Origin: Rhodospirillales bacterium
Lineage (GTDB): Bacteria > Pseudomonadota > Alphaproteobacteria > Rhodospirillales_A > JACZKS01
Direction: 5' to 3'
Assembly (NCBI GenBank): GCA_018648445.1
Contig: JABGRG010000059.1
Location: 1-22,880 of the forward strand
DNA length: 22,880 nucleotides
Positions within the stretch are counted from its first letter, which is position 1. Every line of letters begins with the position of its first letter. A program made the position numbers and the translations under genes. Positions 12,042 through 20,502 of the stretch are shown here, piece after piece. The notes below the pieces were generated by a model. It ran no database searches, was not told the DNA's origin, and saw only the letters and a program-made list of their open reading frames with translations.

Positions 12042-14705
12042 GTGGCCCTGGGTCACAAATACTTCGCGGTTGGAGCCGTTGCGGCGGTCGGCACTCTGAT
12101 TTCCATACTTGGGTATCAGGAGGTCGAGCTTCGTGAACTCGAAAAACGCGAGGCCGCGTTCGAGCGGACTGCAACCAGCGGAACGACGGCTATCGAACGG
12201 CGCATTGACGCCAATCTTTCCTCGGTTCGCGCCATAAAGGGTCTGTTTGAAAGCGCACCTGCCGTGGAGCGGGATACTTTTCGCACTTTCGTTACCCCGA
12301 TGCTGCAACGAAATTCCGCCGTCCGCGCATTGGAGTGGATTCCTCGGGTCCCGGCGGCGGCGCGTTCAACCGTTGAGGCGAAAGCCGTGCATGACGGCTT
12401 TGCCGACTTCAAGATCACCGAACGGTCAAGCGAAGGCAAGTTAAGGCCAGCCGGCGATCGGAACGAGTACTTCCCCGTATATTTCGTTGAACCCTACGAA
12501 GGAAACGAGGCCGCGCTGGGTTTTGATTTGGGGTCCAATCCCGACCGCCTCGCCGCTCTTGTAAAAGCACGCGATTCCGGCCAATTGACCGCCAGCGCAC
12601 AAATCAAACTGGTGCAAAGCGGCAAAACCGGCATTCTCTTATTCAATCCCGTCTATCGTAGGGGGCTTCCCCGAAACAATTCGGACCTCCGTCAACAGAA
12701 CCTGATCGGTTTCGTGCTTGGCGTGCTTCAAATCGACGAGGTGGTGAACGAGGCCATTGAATCGGAAAAAAATTCGGCTCCCGGATCTGGCGGGATTGAT
12801 TTCGTCGTCTACGACGACGTCCTCGCCTCCGGTGGGAACTTGCGTTTTATTCATTCTTCACAGGCGCCCACAACCATTCAAGCGATGCTCTCAGCCCGAA
12901 CAGGGATACATCTGGAAACGTCGTTCGATGTGGGCGGGAGGCAGTGGACGATCATCGCAAAGCCCGTGGACCCGACCTTCGGCGGAACGATCTGGCCGGC
13001 GTGGAACATCCTTCTTCTCGGCATTGTGCTGACCGGATCCCTTAGCGCCCTTTTGGCGACTTATATCAACCGTCACACGGTCGTTCAGGGTTTGGTTACG
13101 GCGCGAACGGATGATCTGCGAAGCAGCGAAGCGCAGGTTCGGGCGATTTTGGACAACACCGCCGAAGGCATCATCACCATTGACGAACGAGGCATTATCG
13201 ACACCGCCAATCCGGCGGCCGAGGAAATGTTCGGTTACGCCGTTTCCGAATTGCTGGGCAAGAACGTCGCCATGCTGCTTCCTCCGGGTTCGCGGAGCGA
13301 GCATTTTGGATATGTTGAGAATTCCCAGCTTCATACGTCGCGGATCATAAGCCAGTCCCGCGATCTGGAGGGATGCCGCAAGGATGGAACGCTGTTTCCC
13401 CTGGATTTGAACGTCTCGCATATGAACATTGGCGGCAAGCGCATGTTTGTTGGCATTTTGCGCGACATTTCGGAACGCAAGCAGGCCGAAAAGAACCTGA
13501 AAAAGGGACGGGCACAAGCCGACATTCTTCACGCCATCGCGGTTGGCGCCAACGAAGCGGAATCGACTGATCAGCTGATTCAATTGTGTCTGGATATGGT
13601 TTGCAAATTCGCCGGGTGGCCCATCGGACACGGGTATGTGCGTTCCCGGGGCGCAACCGACACGCTGGTTTCAAGTAGAATATGGCACCTGGAAGATCCT
13701 GAACGCTTTGCACTGTTCAAGGAAGTTACCGAAGACACGGTATTTGAAAAAGGTGTCGGATTGCCGGGCCGCATTCTGGCCGCGGGCGAACCCGCTTGGA
13801 TCAGAAACGTCGCCGACGATGTGAATTTTCCGCGGGCGATGACGGCCAATGAAATCGGCGTTCGCAGCGCATTCGCAATGCCTGTAATGGTCCGATCGGA
13901 CGTCGTCGCGGTGTTGGAATTTTTCTCGGCCGAAATCCGCGAACCGGACGACGACCTTCTTCAGGCCGTCGGCCAAATCGGCGCCCAGGTGGGGCGCGCC
14001 TTCGAACGTCAGCAGATCACCAAGATAAAGAACGAGTTCGTTTCCATCGTCAGCCACGAACTGCGCACGCCGTTGACCTCCATCAAGGGTTCGCTCGGCC
14101 TCGTCCGGGGCGGTGCCACGGGCGCGCTTCCGGAAAAACTGGGCCTGATGCTGGACATTGCCTACAACAACGCCGACCGGTTGGTTCGCCTGATCAACGA
14201 CATTCTCGATATTGAAAAGATCGAGGCCGGAAAGATGGACTTCCGCATGGCGCCCCTTGATTTGGGCACGCTTCTGGAACAGGCGGTGGAGGCCAACCGG
14301 GGCTTTGCCGAAGAGTGCGAAGTTACCCTCGTTCTAGCCAAACCGCTGCCCGAGGCCGAAGTGGACGGCGACGAGGACCGATTGCTGCAAGTCCTTGCCA
14401 ACCTTTTGTCCAACGCCGCCAAGTTCTCGGCCAGAGGTTCGGACGTAACGATTTCCCTCTCCGCAACAGAGGATAGCTTTCGGGTGACGATCGCCGACAA
14501 GGGCCCCGGCATTCCCAATGAATTCAGGGACAAGATTTTCGGCAAGTTTTCGCAGGCGGATTCATCGGACACCCGCCAAAAAGGAGGCTCCGGCCTTGGC
14601 CTGAATATCAGCAAGGCCATCATCGAACAGCACGGCGGAATGATCGGGTTTGAAACCGAGGCCGGCAAGGGGGCGACCTTCTTCTTCGAACTGCCGGCGT
14701 CGTGA
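12042..14705 (+). CDS. Hybrid-free sensor histidine kinase: CHASE-PAS-GAF-HisKA-HATPase
   Basis: The 887-aa protein starts at a GTG with AGGAGA six bases upstream. Order of parts: membrane helix (about 7-25); extracytoplasmic CHASE domain (about 45-290, with the FVEPYEGNEAALGFDL motif); second helix (about 318-344); PAS (about 363-480, ending ILRDISERKQAE); GAF (about 505-655); HisKA with FVSIVSHELRTPLTS and phospho-acceptor H672; HATPase with N box NLLSNAAKFSARG (N791), DKGPGIP and GSGLGL. There is no receiver domain and no adjacent response regulator, so it is an orphan kinase that phosphorylates a partner elsewhere. CHASE domains bind small ligands outside the membrane (cytokinin-like or peptides in known cases); the ligand here is unknown. 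The PAS keeps His and Arg positions seen in FixL, discussed in the findings. It has its own promoter at 11971-11999. Confidence 0.95.
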   Translation: MALGHKYFAVGAVAAVGTLISILGYQEVELRELEKREAAFERTATSGTTAIERRIDANLSSVRAIKGLFESAPAVERDTFRTFVTPMLQRNSAVRALEWIPRVPAAARSTVEAKAVHDGFADFKITERSSEGKLRPAGDRNEYFPVYFVEPYEGNEAALGFDLGSNPDRLAALVKARDSGQLTASAQIKLVQSGKTGILLFNPVYRRGLPRNNSDLRQQNLIGFVLGVLQIDEVVNEAIESEKNSAPGSGGIDFVVYDDVLASGGNLRFIHSSQAPTTIQAMLSARTGIHLETSFDVGGRQWTIIAKPVDPTFGGTIWPAWNILLLGIVLTGSLSALLATYINRHTVVQGLVTARTDDLRSSEAQVRAILDNTAEGIITIDERGIIDTANPAAEEMFGYAVSELLGKNVAMLLPPGSRSEHFGYVENSQLHTSRIISQSRDLEGCRKDGTLFPLDLNVSHMNIGGKRMFVGILRDISERKQAEKNLKKGRAQADILHAIAVGANEAESTDQLIQLCLDMVCKFAGWPIGHGYVRSRGATDTLVSSRIWHLEDPERFALFKEVTEDTVFEKGVGLPGRILAAGEPAWIRNVADDVNFPRAMTANEIGVRSAFAMPVMVRSDVVAVLEFFSAEIREPDDDLLQAVGQIGAQVGRAFERQQITKIKNEFVSIVSHELRTPLTSIKGSLGLVRGGATGALPEKLGLMLDIAYNNADRLVRLINDILDIEKIEAGKMDFRMAPLDLGTLLEQAVEANRGFAEECEVTLVLAKPLPEAEVDGDEDRLLQVLANLLSNAAKFSARGSDVTISLSATEDSFRVTIADKGPGIPNEFRDKIFGKFSQADSSDTRQKGGSGLGLNISKAIIEQHGGMIGFETEAGKGATFFFELPAS

Positions 14706-14720
14706 TTTGAAAACTCCGTC

Positions 14721-17700
14721 TTAAGCGTTCAGAATTTCTGCGAGCAAGGGACGCGCGGTCATCAACTGGGCCGATTTGGCCTCCTCGTCAAGACGTGCGA
14801 TTTCGGCAACGCTCGCTTCGCCACGCTCGCCGCGACCGTAGGCGGCAAGAGCGCGACCCCGGGTGATAAAGTAGTCGGTCCAGGGCAGAGGTTCGGTCCG
14901 CGTGAATTCCTCCAACGCCGTGGCATATTGTTCCATGCGCTGCCAATCCCCGATGCGATAACAAATATCCATGACGACCCGGTGGTACCAGAACTGGCAG
15001 TGGCTGACGGCTCCCTGGCTAAGAATTTCCCCACCTTCCGTCAGATACTTTTCGCGCGTCGCGGGGTCTTCGGCCTCGGCGGCCATTTCCGCAAGAACCC
15101 ACGGCCCCATGAAACTGACCTTTGTTTCCCGGCAAGCCCGCATGGCTTCGGCAAAATGTTCGCGGGCCTCATCAAGGTTTCCTTCAACGCGGCATATCTT
15201 TCCAAGATACAGAAGGTTCTCGCCCTCGAACCGCTGCGCGCCAATTCTCTGGGCCAGTTCCCGAGCCCGGTTCACATGCTCGCGCGCCTGTCCCGGATCG
15301 CCCATTTCGAAGAAGGTGTTGTATAGGATTCCCTCGCCCAGCAACTCGGCGCGGAAATGATCGACCTTGCGAGCCGCGGCAACCGCCTGCAATCCGAATT
15401 CAAGCGCCTTCGGAAGATCGTTTGCGTATTGGCTGGTGTAACCCACCATGGAAAGATTGGCGGCCTCGATCCTTCCGAACCCGTGCTTCTGACAAAGCGT
15501 TACGCATTGGCGGAAGTATTCGTTGGCGGTTTTCATGTGGCCGCGCGCATAGGCGGCATCCGCCATTCCACCCAACGCACGGGCTTCGGCCTCGGCCGAA
15601 GCGGCCTTGCGGGCATACTTCAGGGCCAACCCGTGAGCTTCGCTGCATTGTTCGATTTTGCCCAACGGGAAACTGAGGTTGCCGCGCAAATGATAAATGC
15701 GCGACAGGTCCTCGGGCAGGTCCAGTTCCTTGGCCACGGCCTCGGCCCGGTCCAGCGCCACGAAGGCCTCGTCAAGGCGTTCCACCACCCGCATCGCGGT
15801 GGCCATGGCGAAATTGAAGGAAAGATCCCATCTCGCTCGCTCTTCCCCGGCGGGCATGGCGCGAAGCGCTTCCGCGCCCTTCGACAAGTGCGCAATCGCC
15901 TCTTGATTGGCAAAACGTTCAATGGCAAGCGTGCCGGCATTGTTCCAGTATTCAAGGGCGCGCAGCGTGTACCCGCCCTTGGAGAAATGATGGGCCAGCA
16001 ATTCCGGCTGATTCTCGACCATCCGGGGAAAGCGGATTTCCATGGCCGACGCGATCTGCGCGTGGAACTCCGCGCTCCGGCTTTTCAAAAGCGATTGATA
16101 GGCGGCGTCGCGCACCAGCGCATGTTTGAATTCGTAAATCGCGTCCGGTCCCGCGCCCCGGCGGTAAATAAGGCCCGCCTCCAGCAACTGGCCGAGACCG
16201 TCTTCCAGACGGCTTTCGGAAAACGGCGATACCGCGAAAACAAACTCGTGGGAGAAGGTCCGGCCCAGGGTCGCCGCAAATTGTGCGATTTCCTTGACCG
16301 GAGCCAGATGGTCGAGGCGCGCCATCAGCGAATCCTGCAACGACGCCGGAATCGCCACCGATGCCAGCGGACCCTTCAGGACGTAGCGGTCCGGCGTTTC
16401 TTCCAGCAGGTTCGATTCGAGCACCGTCTTGGTCAGTTCCTCGACGAAAAGCGGGACCCCGTCGGTTTTGACCACGATGTCTTCCAGCACGGCATCGGGC
16501 AGGGGCTTGTCGCCGGTCAGTTCACCGATGATGCGCAGGCTTTCCTTGCGCCCCAGACGGTTGAGGCTCAGTTCGGTCAGGTGACTGTGACGCCCCCAGG
16601 GAGATACGAACTCGGGCCGGAATGTCAGCACCAGCATCACCCTGGACGATCCGATGCGTTCAATCACATGGCCGACGAATTCCAGCGTCGAGGGGTCCAT
16701 CCAGTGCAGATCCTCGACGATCAGCAACATCGGCTGATCGGCGGCGCGGGCCTCGGTGCGGGCGACCAAGGTGTCGAGCACAGCCCTTTTCAATTGCTCG
16801 GCATTCAGACCCAGGGGTTTGTAGCGATTGCCCATGGGGATGGTCAGCAAGGCCGCCAGAACCGGAGCGTGTTCTTCGACCGGCAGGCCAAGCAGGCGCA
16901 AATCAGCGTCAATCTTTTCCAGTTTGGTTTCGTCGGTGTCATCGCGCTCGAAACCGAAACGGCTGCGAAGCTGTTGAATTATCGGATGGAAAGCGCTGTT
17001 CTTGTAAAAGGGCGAGCAAAAACACAAAACGCGATGGTGGGGTTCGGTTTCCAGGCGGTCGCGCAAATCCTTGGTAATCCGCGACTTGCCCAGCCCCGGT
17101 TCCGCCGAAAGCAAAACGACCTGCCCTTCCCCTTCCTTGGCCTGCTCCCAGCGACCGAGCATAAGCCCGATTTCCTCGCCCCGGCCGACCAGCGGCGTAA
17201 GGCGACTTTGGGCGGCAGCCTCGAACCGGTTTTGCGCCTCGGTCGCTTCGCGCAACCGATAAGCCGTGACCGGTGCCGCCACGCCCTTGAGCCTTTGCGG
17301 CCCCAAATCGTCAAACACGAACAGACCCTCGGCGAGACGGCGGGTTGCCTCGCCGACGACGACCGTTCCGGGCTCCGCCAACGCCTGGAAGCGGGCCGCC
17401 AGATTGGGCGTTTCGCCGAGGACGGCGTGTTCCTCGGACGCTCCTTCGCCGATGATATCACCGGCCACCACCAGGCCGGTCGCGATACCGATGCGAACCC
17501 GAAGAATCTCATCGCCCCCGACGTTTAGCGCGGTAATTTCTTCCAAAATGTGAAGTCCGGTGCGTATGGCGCGTTCGGCGTCATTCTCGCTGGCGCTGGG
17601 ATACCCGAAATAGACCAAAAGGCCGTCACCCATAAAGCGCGCGACATATCCCGAAAAACGCTCGACGACTTCGGTGCAGACATTTTGAAACGCCGTGATG

Positions 17701-18002
17701 TGGTCGCGCAGCTCCTCGGGGTCCACGCGTTCGGCCAGCGCCGTCGAACCTGCCAGATCGCAGAACATGACCGTCAGTTGGCGCCGTTCGGCACCCGATT
17801 TTTCGGATTTGGATGTTTTCGAAGGGGTGGGCGCCGGTGCGGGGGATGCCCCATTCAGTCGCTCGCCGCATCCTCCGCAGAACTTGTCGTCCGGATCGTT
17901 GGCGAAATCACATTGCGGGCAAATCACGTCGAGCGGTGCGCCGCACTCCGAACAAAATTTCCGTCCATCACGGTTTTCGCAAAGACATCCGGTGCAACGC
18001 AT
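14721..18002 (-). CDS. Zinc-ribbon / class III nucleotidyl cyclase / AAA ATPase / TPR protein
   Basis: The 1093-aa product begins with a double zinc ribbon (Cys 3, 6, 17, 20 and 28, 31, 42, 45), then a Pro-rich linker and a class III cyclase domain (about 73-250). Its two metal Asp are visible (VMFCDLAGS, D82; RFMGDGLLV, D126) as are the transition-state Asn and Arg (N200 and R204 in TPNLAARFQAL), so catalysis is plausible; ATP versus GTP preference is not clear. A large AAA/LuxR-type ATPase follows, with Walker A AEPGLGKS (K306) and Walker B LLIVEDLHWMD, then about 500 residues of TPR-like helices. No membrane helix: a cytosolic sensor. The start at 18002 is fixed by GGGGAGG upstream and by the first Cys; an upstream ATG-like extension to 18050 is not needed. 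It ends 15 bp from the kinase stop, tail to tail. Confidence 0.94.
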   Translation of the reverse strand: MRCTGCLCENRDGRKFCSECGAPLDVICPQCDFANDPDDKFCGGCGERLNGASPAPAPTPSKTSKSEKSGAERRQLTVMFCDLAGSTALAERVDPEELRDHITAFQNVCTEVVERFSGYVARFMGDGLLVYFGYPSASENDAERAIRTGLHILEEITALNVGGDEILRVRIGIATGLVVAGDIIGEGASEEHAVLGETPNLAARFQALAEPGTVVVGEATRRLAEGLFVFDDLGPQRLKGVAAPVTAYRLREATEAQNRFEAAAQSRLTPLVGRGEEIGLMLGRWEQAKEGEGQVVLLSAEPGLGKSRITKDLRDRLETEPHHRVLCFCSPFYKNSAFHPIIQQLRSRFGFERDDTDETKLEKIDADLRLLGLPVEEHAPVLAALLTIPMGNRYKPLGLNAEQLKRAVLDTLVARTEARAADQPMLLIVEDLHWMDPSTLEFVGHVIERIGSSRVMLVLTFRPEFVSPWGRHSHLTELSLNRLGRKESLRIIGELTGDKPLPDAVLEDIVVKTDGVPLFVEELTKTVLESNLLEETPDRYVLKGPLASVAIPASLQDSLMARLDHLAPVKEIAQFAATLGRTFSHEFVFAVSPFSESRLEDGLGQLLEAGLIYRRGAGPDAIYEFKHALVRDAAYQSLLKSRSAEFHAQIASAMEIRFPRMVENQPELLAHHFSKGGYTLRALEYWNNAGTLAIERFANQEAIAHLSKGAEALRAMPAGEERARWDLSFNFAMATAMRVVERLDEAFVALDRAEAVAKELDLPEDLSRIYHLRGNLSFPLGKIEQCSEAHGLALKYARKAASAEAEARALGGMADAAYARGHMKTANEYFRQCVTLCQKHGFGRIEAANLSMVGYTSQYANDLPKALEFGLQAVAAARKVDHFRAELLGEGILYNTFFEMGDPGQAREHVNRARELAQRIGAQRFEGENLLYLGKICRVEGNLDEAREHFAEAMRACRETKVSFMGPWVLAEMAAEAEDPATREKYLTEGGEILSQGAVSHCQFWYHRVVMDICYRIGDWQRMEQYATALEEFTRTEPLPWTDYFITRGRALAAYGRGERGEASVAEIARLDEEAKSAQLMTARPLLAEILNA

Positions 18003-18071
18003 GCGGCCTCCCCTGCCTGTGCCAGTTAAGCAGCCTGCGCGAAAAATCAACCATCGGCGCGCCTTGTCGGT

Positions 18072-18077
18072 TATGAT
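18072..18077 (+). promoter_or_regulatory. Candidate -10 element of the LOG-family gene
   Basis: TATGAT matches TATAAT in five of six positions, 30 bp before the ATG at 18107. The -35 region is poor, and the cyclase gene starts divergently at 18002, so this short spacer must hold both promoters. Confidence 0.3.
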
Positions 18078-18106
18078 TCAGGGGCGCACCAACCGGGGAT
18101 CAAACG

Positions 18107-18922
18107 ATGACCGAAAAACCGTCCAGCCTAGTCAAGGCGTACCGCAACGAGGAATTCCTGAGCGGCCGCGATGGAAGACCCATTCGCATATTGGCCGAAT
18201 ATCTCGAGCCCGCCGCGCGGTTCGAGGAGCAAAGCGTCAGCGATACCATCGTCTTCTTCGGCTCGGCCCGGCTGCTTCCGCGAGACGAGGCGCAAGACGC
18301 GCTGAACGAGGCGCGCAAAGCAGGCGGCGATGTCGAGGCCGCCGAACAATTGCTGGATATGTCGCGGTATTACGAGAGCTCGCGCGAACTGGCCGCGCGC
18401 CTGACCCATTGGTCTAAAGAACTTGAAGACCACCGGCGGCGGTTTCTAATTTGCACCGGCGGCGGCCCCGGCATCATGGAAGCGGCCAACCGCGGTGCGT
18501 CGGAGGCCAAGGGGCTGAACATGGGGCTCAATATTTCATTGCCCTTCGAACAACACGAAAACCCCTACATCACCCGGCAGCTACTGTTCGAATTCCACTA
18601 TTTCTTCATGCGCAAATTCTGGTTCGTCTATCTGGCCAAGGCGGTGGTCGCTTTTCCCGGAGGCTTCGGCACCTTCGACGAGCTGTTCGAAATCCTGACC
18701 CTGGCGCAGACCAACAAACTGAACAAACGCATCCCCATCGTTTTGTTTGGGCGCGAATTCTGGGACGAGGTTGTGGATTTCGAAGCCCTGGTGCGCCACA
18801 AGGTCATTAACCGCACCGACCTCGATCTTTTTTACAAAACCGATTCGGTGGACGAGGCGTTCGACTACATCACCCGCGAACTTCACGAACACGCCGTTGA
18901 ACAACCGGGCTGGAGTCTGTAG
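18107..18922 (+). CDS. LOG-family (TIGR00730-type) Rossmann-fold protein
   Basis: The 271-aa product contains TIVFFGSARLLP, the nucleotide-binding ICTGGGPGIMEAANRGA and the family signature FPGGFGTFDELFE. LOG enzymes are phosphoribohydrolases that release free bases (cytokinins, from nucleotide 5'-monophosphates) and some are nucleotide nucleosidases; older annotation calls them lysine decarboxylases, which is wrong for this fold. It is of the larger bacterial type with an N-terminal 50-60-residue extension and a charged alpha-helical insert (residues about 60-105). Start at 18107 has GGGGA eight bases upstream. It lies divergent from the cyclase and ends 60 bp before the ilvE stop, tail to tail. 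There is a CHASE-domain kinase two genes away, but a functional link with cytokinin-like ligands is only a thought. Confidence 0.93.
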   Translation: MTEKPSSLVKAYRNEEFLSGRDGRPIRILAEYLEPAARFEEQSVSDTIVFFGSARLLPRDEAQDALNEARKAGGDVEAAEQLLDMSRYYESSRELAARLTHWSKELEDHRRRFLICTGGGPGIMEAANRGASEAKGLNMGLNISLPFEQHENPYITRQLLFEFHYFFMRKFWFVYLAKAVVAFPGGFGTFDELFEILTLAQTNKLNKRIPIVLFGREFWDEVVDFEALVRHKVINRTDLDLFYKTDSVDEAFDYITRELHEHAVEQPGWSL

Positions 18923-18929
18923 GGGGCAC

Positions 18930-18959
18930 AAAAAAAGGGCCGGGTGCAATGCCCGGCCC
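18930..18959 (-). terminator. Rho-independent terminator of ilvE
   Basis: On the minus strand GGGCCGGG (18959-18952) pairs with CCCGGCCC (18944-18937) over 8 bp around a short loop, followed by seven U (18936-18930). It lies 23 bp past the ilvE stop. There is no T-run on the plus side, so it does not end the LOG transcript in the usual way. Confidence 0.85.
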
Positions 18960-18981
18960 CATTTCGTTTCGGCGCGAAACC

Positions 18982-19878
18982 TTAAACGGCGGCTTCCACG
19001 GGCGCCTTGCCGACGAGGCGTTCGTAATCCTCACGCAAGGATTTGGTGATGTCGCCGACCGCGTAGCTGTAATCGTCGATGGAGCCCACCGGCGTCACTT
19101 CGGCGGCGGTGCCGGTCAGGAACATCTCGGTCGCCTTGCCAAGTTCTTCCGGCATGATCGTGCGTTCGATCACCTCAATGCCGCGTTTGCGGGCGAGATC
19201 GATCACCGTGCGCCGGGTGATGCCGTTCAGGAAGCAATCGGGCGTCGGCGTGTGCAACTTGCCATCCCCCAACACCATGAAAACGTTGGCCCCGGTGGCT
19301 TCGGCCACATGTCCGCGCCAATCGAGCATGATGGCGTCGTCAAAGCCCGCCGCCTCGGCGGTATGCTTGGACAACGTGCAAATCATGTAAAGCCCGGCCG
19401 CCTTGGTGCTGACGGGCGCCGTCTTGGGCGACGGGCGCTGCCAATCCGACATGGTCAGGCGAATGCCCTTGTTGCGGGCCTCGGGCGAGAAATAGGACGG
19501 CCACGGCCACGCCGCGACGGCCAGATGAATGGTGTTGGCCTGGGCCGAAACGCCCATCATTTCACTGCCCCGCCACGCCACCGGACGAACGTAACCGTCA
19601 ATGATGTCGTTGGCCTTGCACGCCTCATTGCAGGCAGCATCAATCTCGGCGGCCGAGTAAGGAATTTCAAAACCCATGGTCCGCGCGCCGGCTACGAGAC
19701 GTTCGGTATGTTCCGTCAGCTTGAAAATTTCGCCGCCATATGCGCGCTCGCCCTCGAACACCGCCGATGCGTAATGAAGCGCATGGGTCAGAACGTGGGC
19801 CGTGGCGTCGCGCCAGGCAACCAGTTCGCCGTCATACCAGATAAAGCCGTCTCTTTGATCAAACGCGGTCGCTGCCAT
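18982..19878 (-). CDS. ilvE: Branched-chain-amino-acid aminotransferase
   Basis: The 298-aa fold type IV PLP enzyme has THALHYASAVFEGERAY at the N-terminal side, VRPVAWRG, the catalytic Lys in VSTKAAGLYM (K159), the PLP-holding Glu in GHVAEATGANVF (E193) and the FLTGTAAEVTPVGSID segment that binds phosphate and decides branched-chain specificity. It transfers the amino group between glutamate and the keto acids of leucine, isoleucine and valine, in the cytosol. The frame is open to 19995, but MAATAFDQRDGFIWYDG is the family N-terminus and has AAGAAAG upstream, so the start is 19878. A strong terminator follows. It is divergent from the MarR-family gene, which is a natural candidate regulator. 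Confidence 0.95.
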   Translation of the reverse strand: MAATAFDQRDGFIWYDGELVAWRDATAHVLTHALHYASAVFEGERAYGGEIFKLTEHTERLVAGARTMGFEIPYSAAEIDAACNEACKANDIIDGYVRPVAWRGSEMMGVSAQANTIHLAVAAWPWPSYFSPEARNKGIRLTMSDWQRPSPKTAPVSTKAAGLYMICTLSKHTAEAAGFDDAIMLDWRGHVAEATGANVFMVLGDGKLHTPTPDCFLNGITRRTVIDLARKRGIEVIERTIMPEELGKATEMFLTGTAAEVTPVGSIDDYSYAVGDITKSLREDYERLVGKAPVEAAV

Positions 19879-19914
19879 GGAACTTTCTTTCGTCAGATTC
19901 GTGTTGTTCAAAAG

Positions 19915-19957
19915 GTTGTTGCGTTTGGTACCATTATTTGCGATATACGTCAACAAC
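19915..19957. promoter_or_regulatory. Shared ilvE/marR promoter region
   Basis: GTTGTTG (19915-19921) and CAACAAC (19951-19957) are inverted, 29 bp apart. On the plus strand TTGCGT (19919-19924) and GATATA (19942-19947) are 17 bp apart with TG before the -10. On the minus strand TTGACG (19950-19945) is a good -35 for ilvE, with a poor -10. A regulator bound at the arms would cover both promoters. Confidence 0.4.
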
Positions 19958-19986
19958 ACTGACATATTTTTTTGATGGGTTGACCG

Positions 19987-20502
19987 ATGAACCAAACAAG
20001 CGCGCCAGAAGTCGCACCGGAAGCGGCATCAGAAGCTGCATCTGGCTTTAGCGAAGCCGAATTGCGACAGGCCATCGAGCTGTTATTTTTCGCCTATCGC
20101 GATTTCACGGCGGAACCCGACGAAATTCTGGCCGAGTACGGGTTTGGCCGCGCCCACCACCGCGTCATCTATTTCGTCGGACGCAATCCCGGCGTCACCG
20201 TCAGCAATCTGCTGGAAATATTGCGCATCACCAAACAAAGCCTGTCGCGGGTTCTGGGCCAGCTTCTGCGCGAAGGTTTCGTCACCCAGGAATCCGACCT
20301 GCAAGACCGCCGCAAACGCCACCTGAACTTGACCAAAAAAGGCCAGGACCTCGAAACAACCCTGACCACCCTCCAAAGCCGCCGCATCGCCCAAGCCTAC
20401 GCCGAAGCCGGAGCCGACACCGCGAAAGAATTCCGCAAAGTCCTGCGCGGCATCATCAACAAGGATGACCGTAATCGGGTTGCTACGCTGGATCTGGAAT
20501 AA
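19987..20502 (+). CDS. MarR-family transcriptional regulator
   Basis: The 171-aa product has an Ala/Glu/Ser-rich N-terminal tail (20 residues), then a winged helix: LAEYGFGRAHHRVIYFVGRNPGVTVSNLLEILRIT (helices 2-3), recognition helix TKQSLSRVLGQLLREGFV and the wing with the family's DxRxx motif, DLQDRRKRHLNLT. Dimerising C-terminal helices follow. Such regulators usually bind short palindromes near their own promoter and respond to small ligands. It is divergent from ilvE across a 108-bp spacer with an inverted repeat, so it may control ilvE and itself. The Shine-Dalgarno is weak (GGTTGA). Its last 20 bp overlap the 3' end of the convergent alcohol dehydrogenase. Confidence 0.93.
   Translation: MNQTSAPEVAPEAASEAASGFSEAELRQAIELLFFAYRDFTAEPDEILAEYGFGRAHHRVIYFVGRNPGVTVSNLLEILRITKQSLSRVLGQLLREGFVTQESDLQDRRKRHLNLTKKGQDLETTLTTLQSRRIAQAYAEAGADTAKEFRKVLRGIINKDDRNRVATLDLE

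Noticed and set aside
15357..17528. 723-codon open frame on the plus strand
   Set aside because: It is wholly antisense to the cyclase/AAA/TPR gene, whose product has clear domains; long antisense frames are expected in GC-rich DNA with this codon usage.
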